A stretch of 12,406 nt of DNA from Planctomycetota bacterium (GTDB taxonomy: Bacteria; Planctomycetota; Phycisphaerae; Sedimentisphaerales; UBA12454), in contig JAHJUV010000091.1 of NCBI GenBank assembly GCA_018828825.1, positions 1-12,406 on the forward strand. Direction: 5' to 3'. Both the position numbers and the translations under genes were made by a program. Shown here in pieces: positions 5,285 through 12,406 of the stretch (the first letter of the stretch is position 1; the number at the start of each line of letters is the position of its first letter). The notes beneath the pieces were generated by a model. That model made no database searches. It worked only from the letters and a program-made list of their open reading frames with translations, and was not told the origin of the DNA.

Positions 5285-7369
5285 ATGAGCGACTATATAG
5301 TACTCGTAAAACAAGTTCCCGATATCACCCAGATAACGGATAACGCCTTTAATCTTGAGACGGGTACCCTTATCCGGTCAAGGCTTGAAAGCGTTATCAA
5401 TGAGCTGGACACGCACGCCCTTGCGGTTGCGAACAGGATGAACCAGCTAAGCGAAAAACGCGGCAAGATTATCGCGCTGACGATGGGCCCGCCGATGGCG
5501 GAGGAGATTTTGCGATACTGCCTTGGGCGATGCGCGGATTCTGCGATATTGCTGACAGACCACGCGCTTGGCGGAGCGGATACCTGTGCGACGGCAAACC
5601 CGCTGGCGTTTGCGATAAGGAAAATCGCAAAGGAACTGCTCAATAATTCACAAGATTATTATATCGTAAGCGGGATGCAGTCGGTCGATGGGGACACGGC
5701 ACAGGTGCCGGCACAAATAGCAGAGGAGCTGGGAGTGCCATGCGTGGCATACGCGACAAATGTCAAATACAACGAGGGCAGATTCGAGTTTACGAGAATT
5801 ATCAGCGGCGGAAATCAAATCGCGGCTGTACGCTCGACGCCGGCAGTTATTACGGTAGCGAAATACGAATATCCGCTGTTCGCGACATTTGCAGGGTATC
5901 GGCAGGCGAATAAGTTCGAGCTGATACAATGGGGAGCAAATCATCTTAACGCTACGAACGTCGGCATCGACGGTTCGAGGACGCGTGTGATATCGGTTTT
6001 CCCGCCGGGCAAGACTACAAGAAAATGCCAGCACATAACAGATGCGGATGAACTGGCGAAAGTAATTATTGAAAATTTTGGTAAACAGCAAGAGGACGAG
6101 GAATCGTCCGACGGCAAATATATTCTGCCGGACAAAAGAGACAGTCTGCTGGACAGGAGTTTCGAGGGGACCAAGAAAGAAAGCGAAGACTATAAAATTT
6201 TTACCGGTATCCTTGAAAAACACGGTATAAAAAAACCGTCGGATATTACCGGAGAGGAAAAAGAAAAGATTCTCGCGGCGGCGGGTGAACACTTTCATAA
6301 AAACGCGCTGGAAGATATGCTCGAAGGACTCAAAACCACCGAGCCGATGTATCACGGGCAGGTCTGGGTTGTTGCCGAGCAGGACGAGCAGAAAATTCGT
6401 CCGTCAACATTCGAGCTTATAGGCAAAGCGAGAAGTCTTGCCGATTGTCTCGGGACACAGGTCGGCGCAGTTGTCGCGGGCGGAGACGTACAGGGATTCT
6501 GCAAGGAGCTTATCGAGGCCGGGGCCGACGAGATTTATACAATCGAACATCCGCTGCTCGAGAATTTCGACCCGAAGATTTGCGCAAAGGCAATCGCCGA
6601 GACGATAGCCGGACACTGGCCGCAAATTGTTCTCTATGCCGCGACGCCACAGGGCAGGATTTTGGCGCCGATGATTGCGTATAAACTCGGTTGCGGCCTG
6701 ACGGCAGACTGCACAGGACTTGAAATAAAAGACAGCAGCAGAAAAGGACAGATAGCGATACTGATGCAGACGAGGCCGGCGCTGGGCGGAAACGTTATGG
6801 CGACGATATGCACGAAAGATTCGAAATGCCAGATGGCGACGGCAAGGCCGGGGGTGATGAAAAGACTTGAGCCGGATTCGAAACGAAAAGGCAAGATAAT
6901 TAAAGAACATCCGCAGATAAGCGAAGCGGATTTGAGTCTCGACATTATCAGGACAGAAAAGGCGACGGGCAAAATCAACCTCGGCGTCGAAATTGTCGTA
7001 AGCGGCGGAAAAGGAATGCAGAGCAGAGATAATTACGACAAGCTTGTTGACCAGCTTGCCTCGGTTCTGAGCCAAAGGCTCGGCAGGGTTGCCGAAAAGG
7101 GGGCGTCGAGGGCGGCGGTCGAACAGGGATTTGCCGATAGAATTCGGCAGGTTGGACAGACCGGCACCTCAATAGGACCGAAACTGTATGTCGCGCTGGG
7201 GATATCCGGCGCAATCCAGCATATGATAGGCGTTGCCAACAGCGATATCATCGTGGCGGTCAACAGCGATGTGGCTGCGCCGATTTTCAAACACTGCGAT
7301 TACTATATAACGGGAACCGTCGAAGACATTGTGCCGAAGCTCGCTGAGGCATTGGTGAAAAATATATGA
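5285..7369 (+). CDS. Electron transfer flavoprotein, beta and alpha subunits fused (EtfB-EtfA)
   Basis: A soluble FAD protein that takes electrons from dehydrogenases and passes them to a membrane quinone oxidoreductase, here the next gene. The 694 residues are about the sum of both usual subunits plus a linker. EtfB-like part, about 1-265: YIVLVKQVPD (4-13), ETGTLIR (25-31), SVDGDTAQVPAQIAEELG (133-150). Charged, probably helical linker, about 266-352. EtfA-like part, about 357-694: the FAD-domain signatures SGGKGM (573-578), SRAAVEQGF (608-616), QVGQTGTSIGPKLYVALG (622-639), GISGAIQH (639-646) and VNSDVAAPIF (659-668). TGTLIR and DGDTAQV recall the bifurcating ETF class more than the housekeeping one; that is inference. 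GGA lies 7 nt before the ATG. The stop overlaps the next start as ATGA, so the two are translationally coupled. Confidence 0.94.
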   Translation: MSDYIVLVKQVPDITQITDNAFNLETGTLIRSRLESVINELDTHALAVANRMNQLSEKRGKIIALTMGPPMAEEILRYCLGRCADSAILLTDHALGGADTCATANPLAFAIRKIAKELLNNSQDYYIVSGMQSVDGDTAQVPAQIAEELGVPCVAYATNVKYNEGRFEFTRIISGGNQIAAVRSTPAVITVAKYEYPLFATFAGYRQANKFELIQWGANHLNATNVGIDGSRTRVISVFPPGKTTRKCQHITDADELAKVIIENFGKQQEDEESSDGKYILPDKRDSLLDRSFEGTKKESEDYKIFTGILEKHGIKKPSDITGEEKEKILAAAGEHFHKNALEDMLEGLKTTEPMYHGQVWVVAEQDEQKIRPSTFELIGKARSLADCLGTQVGAVVAGGDVQGFCKELIEAGADEIYTIEHPLLENFDPKICAKAIAETIAGHWPQIVLYAATPQGRILAPMIAYKLGCGLTADCTGLEIKDSSRKGQIAILMQTRPALGGNVMATICTKDSKCQMATARPGVMKRLEPDSKRKGKIIKEHPQISEADLSLDIIRTEKATGKINLGVEIVVSGGKGMQSRDNYDKLVDQLASVLSQRLGRVAEKGASRAAVEQGFADRIRQVGQTGTSIGPKLYVALGISGAIQHMIGVANSDIIVAVNSDVAAPIFKHCDYYITGTVEDIVPKLAEALVKNI

Positions 7370-9018
7370 ACAAAACTTCAGTACTAATTGTTGGAGCGGG
7401 CCCGGCGGGTTTGGCCGCTGCTATTACATTAAAGCACCAGCAGCCCGAGACGGAAATTTGCGTAATCGACAAGGCTTCGGAGGGAGGCAATCATAATCTT
7501 TCCGGCGCGACAGTCGAGACGGACGCTTTGGCGATGCTTTTTGCACCAATAAATCCGAACTGGCGTCAATCGCCCCAGGCGCAGGAAATCCTCGGGTATA
7601 AAGTAACAAAGGATAATACGATGTTTTTTGCGGGCGATAAATTCGCATTCAATATCGCCTTTTCGATAAAGATTGCGGAAAAGCTCAATCTCAACTTTGC
7701 GCAGATGAGCCACGAAGGCAATTACATCCTGTCGATAAGCAGGCTTGTAAAGTGGCTTTGCCGAGTCGCAAAAGATATGGGCGTCGAAGTCATCCACGGT
7801 TTTGCCGCTGAGGATATAATATACGATTCGGCCCAAAATATCGCCACCGGGATAAAGCTCGTCGAGCAGGGGCTGGACAAGGGCGGAAAGAAGCAGCCTA
7901 ACTATATCGCGGGCGAAACTATTTGCGCCGATGTGATTGTTCTGGCTGAGGGTTGCGACGGGCTGGTAACGGAGAAATTTATCGAAAAGGCTGGGCTGGC
8001 AAGACGAGCAAATCAGCTTTACTCGGTGGGCGTAAAAGAGATTATAAAAGTAAGCGATGAGCAGTTCAAAAAATTTACCACCGGCCGGGTCGTTCACGCG
8101 ATGGGGTATCCATTGTGGACGCCTGTTCTGGGGCCGGGGATGTTCGGCGGCGGAGTAATGCACCCGGTAAGTGAAAATCATATCGCAGTCGGGATGATTG
8201 TCGGGCTGGACTGGAAATACTGCGATTTCAATCCGCAGGACGCACTGACGAATTTTAAAAATCACAGGTTCGTAAAGAAATTCATCGAAGGCGGCACAGT
8301 TGTCGAGGCCGGGGCGAAAATGATTCCTGAAGGCGGCTTTTACTCGCTGCCCCGAACGCCGCAGACCAGCGCAGTCGGAAAATCTAATGTTCTGATACTG
8401 GGCGATGCGGCGGGGTTCGTTAATATGCTCAAGATTAAGGGTCTGCACAACGCGATAAAGTCGGGCATCGCGGCAGGGCGGGCAATAGCCGGGTGCACAA
8501 GCAATCTGAACGCGGCGGCGTCGAAATATACCGAGCTTTTGAATATGTTAGGCGTAATGGAAGAATTGAAACAGGCATCAAGGTTCAGGCAAAACGTTGC
8601 GAAGCTCGGTCCGCTGTTTGGGATACCGATTTCTGTTTTCGGACAGAAAGTGCCGATGTTCAAGGTTAAAAAAGATTACGAGGTAATGACTGGCAGAAAA
8701 TATAAATACAAACCGGAGAAAAATTACGACAAGACTACATTTGCCGCCCTTGCCGCGACGGAACATCGGGAAGAGCAGCCGAGCCATCTGACGATAGTCA
8801 ACGGGAACACCTGTGCGCAGAAGTGCAAATCGAAATTCGATTCGCCGTGCATTACGTTCTGTCCGGCGGGCGTGTACGAAACTGTCGGCGGGCAGGTAAA
8901 GGCGGCGAACCCATCGAACTGCCTACACTGCAAGACCTGCCAGAGAAAGTGCCCGCTCGATAATATCCGCTGGACTGCTCCTGAAGGCGGAGGCGGACCG
9001 AGATATAAAAACACTTAA
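7366..9018 (+). CDS. ETF:quinone oxidoreductase (FixC/ETF-QO type) with fused iron-sulfur domain
   Basis: A 550-residue membrane-associated flavoprotein that moves electrons from ETF to quinone. The FAD-binding GAGPAG is at 10-15 and a second FAD motif, LILGDAAGF, at about 344-352. GGGV, VGLDW, EGGFYSLPR and KIKGLHNAIKSG follow the ETF-QO order. The C-terminal ferredoxin-like part includes CPAGVYE (499-505), NCLHCKTCQRKCP (518-530) and the family end APEGGGGPRY. It has eight cysteines: 483, 487, 495, 499, 519, 522, 525 and 529. The last four form C-x2-C-x2-C-x3-C. Mitochondrial ETF-QO binds one [4Fe-4S] cluster with four cysteines; eight would allow two, as in the separate FixX/EtfX subunits. 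The start overlaps the EtfBA stop by 4 bp. There is no transmembrane helix; monotopic membrane contact is expected from the family. Confidence 0.94.
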   Translation: MNKTSVLIVGAGPAGLAAAITLKHQQPETEICVIDKASEGGNHNLSGATVETDALAMLFAPINPNWRQSPQAQEILGYKVTKDNTMFFAGDKFAFNIAFSIKIAEKLNLNFAQMSHEGNYILSISRLVKWLCRVAKDMGVEVIHGFAAEDIIYDSAQNIATGIKLVEQGLDKGGKKQPNYIAGETICADVIVLAEGCDGLVTEKFIEKAGLARRANQLYSVGVKEIIKVSDEQFKKFTTGRVVHAMGYPLWTPVLGPGMFGGGVMHPVSENHIAVGMIVGLDWKYCDFNPQDALTNFKNHRFVKKFIEGGTVVEAGAKMIPEGGFYSLPRTPQTSAVGKSNVLILGDAAGFVNMLKIKGLHNAIKSGIAAGRAIAGCTSNLNAAASKYTELLNMLGVMEELKQASRFRQNVAKLGPLFGIPISVFGQKVPMFKVKKDYEVMTGRKYKYKPEKNYDKTTFAALAATEHREEQPSHLTIVNGNTCAQKCKSKFDSPCITFCPAGVYETVGGQVKAANPSNCLHCKTCQRKCPLDNIRWTAPEGGGGPRYKNT

Positions 9019-9044
9019 CTGCTTTTTCAAAACATAGAGCAGAG

Positions 9045-9090
9045 ATTGCTTCGACCTGATAAATCAGGTCTCGCAATGACAGGGTTTTTA
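9045..9090 (+). terminator. Repeat-family hairpin, possible terminator of the etf operon
   Basis: ATTGC (9045-9049) pairs with GCAAT (9073-9077) around a perfect GACCTGAT-aa-ATCAGGTC stem (9053-9070). A short T run follows at 9085-9089. The arms, GAGATTGCTTCG and TCGCAATGACA, match the widespread palindromic repeat with GATTGCTTCG ... CGCAATGAC ends. It sits 27 bp past the operon stop, where termination would be expected, but the T run is 15 bp from the main stem base and so is only moderate evidence. Confidence 0.5.
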
Positions 9091-9229
9091 AGCACTCCAG
9101 GGTCAAAATTTGCGTTAATCTGTATCGAAAAAACAGGACAGGCAAGATTTTTATCCACTTTTCAACCTCAAAAATTACTGCCAGTGCCAATTTGAATTTC
9201 CACCAAATAAGGGGTTCTAAAAAATTTTC

Positions 9230-9258
9230 TTGACACCGACCGGGGGGGTAGATTAAAT
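9230..9258 (+). promoter_or_regulatory. Promoter of the TPR-RHS gene pair
   Basis: A perfect TTGACA (9230-9235) is followed after 17 bp by TTAAAT (9253-9258). The spacer contains a run of seven G (9242-9248). Transcription would start near 9265, leaving a leader of about 100 nt before the strong AGGAG (9350-9354) of the TPR gene. Confidence 0.6.
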
Positions 9259-9363
9259 CACATAATGGAGATAACCGGGTGGGACAAAAATAGAGGGCCC
9301 ATCAGGGAAACGTTTGGCAAAGGACGTTGAAAATTAACAAAAAAATAACAGGAGATTTTAACA

Positions 9364-10797
9364 ATGCATAAAAAACCTCATTCCTTTACTTTTCTGGCCT
9401 TATTTGTTTTTCTATTTGCCCAGGTATGTTTTGCTGCTGTACCGCAATCGCAACTGCAGGTGGTCGCTGAGCTTGAGCAGGCGAAAAGCTGCTACGAAAC
9501 CAAAGACTACGGAAAAGCCGAACAAATCTATCAGAGTATCTTGAAACAGTACGGCGATACCGACCATGCCTTAATGGCACAAAAGGGTCTTACCATCTTG
9601 TATATCGACTGGGGTAAGATGCCACAGGCAGATGCAGCTTTCGAGGAATTGGTTGCCAACTTTACCAGGAATGCCCATATTGCAGAAGCTGTCCACGAGG
9701 TAGCAGGACACTATCGCTGGCTAAAAAAATATGAAAAGTCTAAGCAGCTTTGTCAATATGTTATAGATAACTGGCCGGGCAGTGAGTCCGCGATGTGGTC
9801 GCAAATGGGCGTGGCAATGGCAAATATCGCCCTTGGTGAACCAAACGCTGCCGCCGATGCCATTGATAAATTGCTTACCGATTTTTCCAGGAACGAGTAC
9901 ATAGCACAGGCCGTCCACGAAATAGCAGGACACTGTAGTTTTTTAGAGAAACATGAAAAGGCACGTGAGCTTCATCAATACGTTTTAGACAACTGGCCCC
10001 GTAGCGAACAGGCGATGTGGTCGCAGATGGGTGTGGCAGTGTCAAATATTGCCCTCGGCAAGACAGAAGCCGCTGAAACTGCTGTTGATAAATTGCTTAC
10101 CGACTTTTCAAAGAACGGGTACATAGCGGATGCGGTTCGTCAGGCAGCAAATGCCCATCGCAAGTCAGGAAATTACGAAAAGGCCGACGAACTTTATAAA
10201 TACGTTATAGCCAACTGGCCCGGCGATGAAAGCGCTGTGTTGGCCCGAATGGACATGGCGTTATCAAATGTTGCATCTCTTATCAACGATGGGAATGACA
10301 GCGAAGTCCAGACAGCTGTTAATAACTTAATTACTGATTTTAATGGCAATCCGGATTTACCTCAATCCGTATTTGGCATAGCAGAAACCTGTTATAGGAA
10401 GGGATTGAATGTAGGCGTTGAACAAGAGGCCGGCAATAAGGTTTTTTTGAGGAAAGCCGTCGAATTGCTCGATGGTATGGCCATGCAGGATATTTCCGAC
10501 AGTATGTTCAAAGCATCTGTTTTTTATGTAAAAGGGCTTAGCTGTCGGGCTGCCGGCGATTATGCACAGGCGGCGGATGCCTTTCAAAATGCATATCAGG
10601 CAGACCCGAAGCATCAATATGCGGATTACTGTTTGTTCGCGCGAGGGTATTGTTATGAAGTACTTTTACATAATAAATTGATTTCAGAAATCCAAGCCAA
10701 ACCTATTATTAATTTACAGTATACCAAGTTGCTTGCGGATTGTCCGCGAAGTCAATACGCACCATACGCAAGTGATTGGCTGCAAAGTAATCAATAA
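9364..10797 (+). CDS. Secreted TPR-like repeat protein
   Basis: A 477-residue exported protein. Residues 1-24 form a Sec signal peptide (basic MHKKPHS, hydrophobic LALFVFLFAQV, cleavage likely after VCFA). The mature protein is almost wholly helical repeats of TPR type: YGKAEQIYQSIL at 49-60, YEKSKQLCQYVI at 123-134, HEKARELHQYVL at 197-208, YEKADELYKYVI at 271-282, YAQAADAFQNAY at 400-411. A higher-order repeat of 74 residues is plain: MWSQMGVA at 144-151 and 218-225, and DKLLTDFS at 168-175 and 242-249. AGGAG lies 9 nt before the ATG. The RHS gene follows after 40 bp, probably in the same transcript. TPR arrays bind proteins, so a periplasmic scaffold, or a helper for the RHS protein, is plausible but not shown. 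No catalytic motif is visible. Confidence 0.9.
   Translation: MHKKPHSFTFLALFVFLFAQVCFAAVPQSQLQVVAELEQAKSCYETKDYGKAEQIYQSILKQYGDTDHALMAQKGLTILYIDWGKMPQADAAFEELVANFTRNAHIAEAVHEVAGHYRWLKKYEKSKQLCQYVIDNWPGSESAMWSQMGVAMANIALGEPNAAADAIDKLLTDFSRNEYIAQAVHEIAGHCSFLEKHEKARELHQYVLDNWPRSEQAMWSQMGVAVSNIALGKTEAAETAVDKLLTDFSKNGYIADAVRQAANAHRKSGNYEKADELYKYVIANWPGDESAVLARMDMALSNVASLINDGNDSEVQTAVNNLITDFNGNPDLPQSVFGIAETCYRKGLNVGVEQEAGNKVFLRKAVELLDGMAMQDISDSMFKASVFYVKGLSCRAAGDYAQAADAFQNAYQADPKHQYADYCLFARGYCYEVLLHNKLISEIQAKPIINLQYTKLLADCPRSQYAPYASDWLQSNQ
9658..10335 (+). repeat. 222 bp internal tandem repeat of the TPR gene
   Basis: Three consecutive units begin at residues 99, 173 and 247 (nt 9658, 9880, 10102), with a diverged fourth from 10336. 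Similarity survives at DNA level: TTGATAAATTGCTTACCGA occurs at 9863-9881 and exactly 222 bp later at 10085-10103. This points to fairly recent unit duplication or gene conversion. Confidence 0.75.
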
Positions 10798-10837
10798 GAC
10801 AAGTTTTAACTGCCTTTTAAAGAAAAGGAGTATAAAA

Positions 10838-12406
10838 ATGAATACTCGTAATAAATATTGTTTTCTGACCCTTGCAGTAATTGGGATAATCTGTTTATGT
10901 TTTATGCGGGCGATAGCTTGTCCTCCGCCCCCGCCAAATAATCCACCCAAAGCTAATAGTTCCCCGAGCAGCGAACAAAACAATGACCCGGATGATCCGA
11001 ATAATTCAGGTGGAGACCCAAATAAACCGTCACAAGGCAATCCAAATGATGAAGACCCTACAGGGGCCGATCCGGTTCGTCTTGTTAACGGAAAGTTCGC
11101 TTATTCGGCGGCCGATTTGGTTGTTAAAGGCAGAAAACTCGATGTTGCGATTCGAAGGTCTTACCAGAATGATTTTACTGCGTATGGGACAGTTAATTTT
11201 ATAGGCGACGGTTCTGATACAGACGGCTGGATTACTCAGTATCAGTGGGTATTTCCGCCGGAGGCTTATGATATTTCAGGGGCAGACACAAATACGCCAA
11301 GCTGTAGATTTACAGTTCCGGGCATATATCACTGCTCATACAGGGTGAAAGACAACTGTGGGACGTGGTCGCAGTTTGTCGATTTTAACACACCTGTTAA
11401 TCCGGACGGCAAATCAGGCCGTTTCGGCTACAACTGGGATATGAATTACAACTTGAAAGTGATTGAGGTGAACGAAACTTCAGTTATTTTTTATGACGGT
11501 CAGAACCACAGAGTTGCTTATAATAAAATCAATGGTTCAAAATATACCGGCCCGGCGCATATTTTGGATTACTTTTTAAAAGAAGACAGCTTGTTTACAT
11601 TATACGAAAGTGGCGGAACGAAATATAAATTTGACCCAAATGGCTGCATATCCCAAATAGAAGACCGCTCAGGTAATACCGTTAGTTTTTCCTATACCGG
11701 AAGCGGTCTGTATAAAAAGCTGACAACAATAACGGATGATTTAAACAGAAATATCACATTAACGTATAACAGCGATGGCTTGCTGTCAACAATTACGGAT
11801 TTTGCAGGCAGGACCTGGACTTATACCTACGATTCAGCGAAAAATAATCTTTTGACGGTAACCACTCCGGCGACAAGTGATGACCCAAACGGCTTAACAA
11901 CAGCGTATTCCTATGATTTGAGGCACAATCTCCAAACCATTACAGACGCCAAGGGCCAGGTATGGCTTGCTAACAGCTATGATTCTTTTGACAGGGTCGA
12001 GACGCAGACTCTCGGCGATGCAAACTATGTGTTAGTTTACGACCCTAATAACGGCAGAACAACGGTAATCGACCGCAAAGGCAATATCAACATGGTTTAT
12101 TACGATTCCATCGGCAATACTGTCAGGTCGATTGATTCGAACAGTGCAGGCTCAGATGACCCTTATAGTTATATAACCGCATATGAGTATGACCCAGATA
12201 CTGAAAAAGTCAGCAGGATGTTATTTCCGAAAGGCAACTGGGTAAAATACGAGTATGATGATAATGGCAATGTTCTGCGTATGATAGCCGAGCCGAACAA
12301 TGGCGATGCGAATATTATAACTTCGTACACTTATGAACCTAACTTTGACTTTGTTGCGACTATTACCGATGCGGAAAATAATACAACAACCTTCGATTAC
12401 AACGAA
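10838..12406 (+). CDS. Exported RHS/YD-repeat protein with PKD-like insertion (3' end outside window)
   Basis: The frame is open from the ATG at 10838 to the window end, 523 residues, so the gene continues beyond. AGGAG lies 7 nt before the ATG. Residues 1-27 form a signal peptide; the next residue is C28, but Arg24 spoils a good lipobox, so secretion is likelier than lipoprotein anchoring. A low-complexity linker rich in P, N, D and S spans 29-76. DPVRLVNGKFAYSAADL at 78-94 opens the N-terminal RHS domain (DUF6531 type), which resumes at SGRFGYNWDMNYNL (193-206). Between them a PKD-like module (about 113-185) is inserted. YD repeats follow from about 262 (YDLRHNL 359, YDSFDRV 381, YDPNNGR 401, YYDSIGN 421, YEYDDNGN 471). 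RHS proteins build large hollow beta shells, often around a C-terminal toxin or effector; whether one exists here cannot be seen. It lies 40 bp after the TPR gene, likely one operon. Confidence 0.92.
   Translation, partial: MNTRNKYCFLTLAVIGIICLCFMRAIACPPPPPNNPPKANSSPSSEQNNDPDDPNNSGGDPNKPSQGNPNDEDPTGADPVRLVNGKFAYSAADLVVKGRKLDVAIRRSYQNDFTAYGTVNFIGDGSDTDGWITQYQWVFPPEAYDISGADTNTPSCRFTVPGIYHCSYRVKDNCGTWSQFVDFNTPVNPDGKSGRFGYNWDMNYNLKVIEVNETSVIFYDGQNHRVAYNKINGSKYTGPAHILDYFLKEDSLFTLYESGGTKYKFDPNGCISQIEDRSGNTVSFSYTGSGLYKKLTTITDDLNRNITLTYNSDGLLSTITDFAGRTWTYTYDSAKNNLLTVTTPATSDDPNGLTTAYSYDLRHNLQTITDAKGQVWLANSYDSFDRVETQTLGDANYVLVYDPNNGRTTVIDRKGNINMVYYDSIGNTVRSIDSNSAGSDDPYSYITAYEYDPDTEKVSRMLFPKGNWVKYEYDDNGNVLRMIAEPNNGDANIITSYTYEPNFDFVATITDAENNTTTFDYNE
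11174..11392 (+). other. PKD-like domain inside the RHS protein
   Basis: Residues about 113-185 read like a PKD/Ig-like beta-sandwich: GDGSDTDGWITQYQWVF (123-139) matches the SxDxDGxIxxYxWxF core, followed by CRFTVPGIYHCSYRVKDN (156-173). PKD domains mediate extracellular protein or carbohydrate contacts. Four cysteines (156, 166, 174, plus C28 outside) could allow a disulfide within the domain. Confidence 0.7.

Larger units (their letters stand above)
9019..9363. other. Intergenic region between the etf operon and the TPR gene
   Basis: No gene is seen in these 345 bp. They hold the repeat-family hairpin (9045-9077), a featureless AT-rich middle, the promoter at 9230-9258 and a leader of about 100 nt. 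The leader has a small AACG/CGTT stem (9309-9330 region) and GGGCCC, but no riboswitch class I could recognise. Confidence 0.55.

Noticed and set aside
5648..6355. 235-codon open frame on the - strand within the EtfBA gene
   Set aside because: Shadow of the linker and flanking domains; no motif and no ribosome-binding site of note.
7429..8448. 339-codon open frame on the - strand within the ETF-QO gene
   Set aside because: Antisense to a gene with clear family motifs throughout; its product is rich in R, C and H without a domain, as expected of a shadow frame.
9265..9363. Possible cyclic-di-GMP riboswitch in the TPR gene leader (GGGAAACG and GGCAAAGG look suggestive)
   Set aside because: The conserved GEMM core and paired stems cannot be laid out in the sequence; only short fragments match.
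10865..10924. Lipoprotein signal at C28 of the RHS protein
   Set aside because: Arg24 lies where the lipobox needs a small or hydrophobic residue, so ordinary signal peptidase cleavage is more likely.

Overview
The window looks like chromosome from an anaerobic or facultative planctomycete. Phycisphaerae, perhaps the Sedimentisphaerales, is my best guess, but it rests on protein style only and no marker gene is present. The hints are a long sigma-70 factor with extra helix-turn-helix segments, a lone corrinoid protein, fused electron-transfer flavoproteins, a secreted TPR protein followed by an RHS/YD-repeat protein, and gene-poor spacers full of small palindromes. Most genes have mixed base composition; the gene at 3636-4646 is clearly more AT-rich.

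Layout. (1) 1-539, + strand: 3' part of an HNH endonuclease with an AP2 DNA-binding domain, converging on and overlapping the next gene by 35 bp. (2) 505-2187, - strand: a 560-residue sigma-70-family factor with its own promoter, placed so that the mRNA would be leaderless. (3) 2340-2966, - strand: a methyltransferase-type corrinoid protein with a recognisable promoter and a strong intrinsic terminator, so a single-gene unit. (4) 2967-3635: gene-free spacer with palindromes and short direct repeats. (5) 3636-4646, + strand: an AT-rich orphan gene with a HEPN-like RNAQEH motif. (6) 4647-4883: dense hairpin cluster running up to a small GIY-YIG nuclease gene at 4884-5189. (7) 5285-9018, + strand: two translationally coupled genes, an EtfB-EtfA fusion and an ETF:quinone oxidoreductase with a C-terminal iron-sulfur domain. 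(8) 9019-9363: spacer with a repeat-family hairpin and a promoter. (9) 9364-12406, + strand: a secreted TPR-like protein and, 40 bp later, the start of an exported RHS/YD-repeat protein that runs off the window and carries a PKD-like insertion.

How the genes work together. The EtfBA fusion and the quinone oxidoreductase form one electron-transfer module: flavin electrons pass from the ETF to the membrane quinone pool. Motifs in the EtfB half and eight clustered cysteines in the partner suggest a relative of the bifurcating FixABCX/EtfABCX complexes compressed into two polypeptides. The TPR and RHS genes probably share one promoter and act at or outside the envelope. The HNH-AP2 and GIY-YIG nucleases, the AT-rich orphan and the palindrome clusters look like accessory material around the conserved genes.

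I found no tRNA, rRNA, CRISPR array or complete insertion sequence. The strongest leads are the compact electron-transfer module, the sigma factor with its unusual N-terminal half and leaderless promoter, and the RHS protein whose N-terminal domain is split by a PKD-like module.
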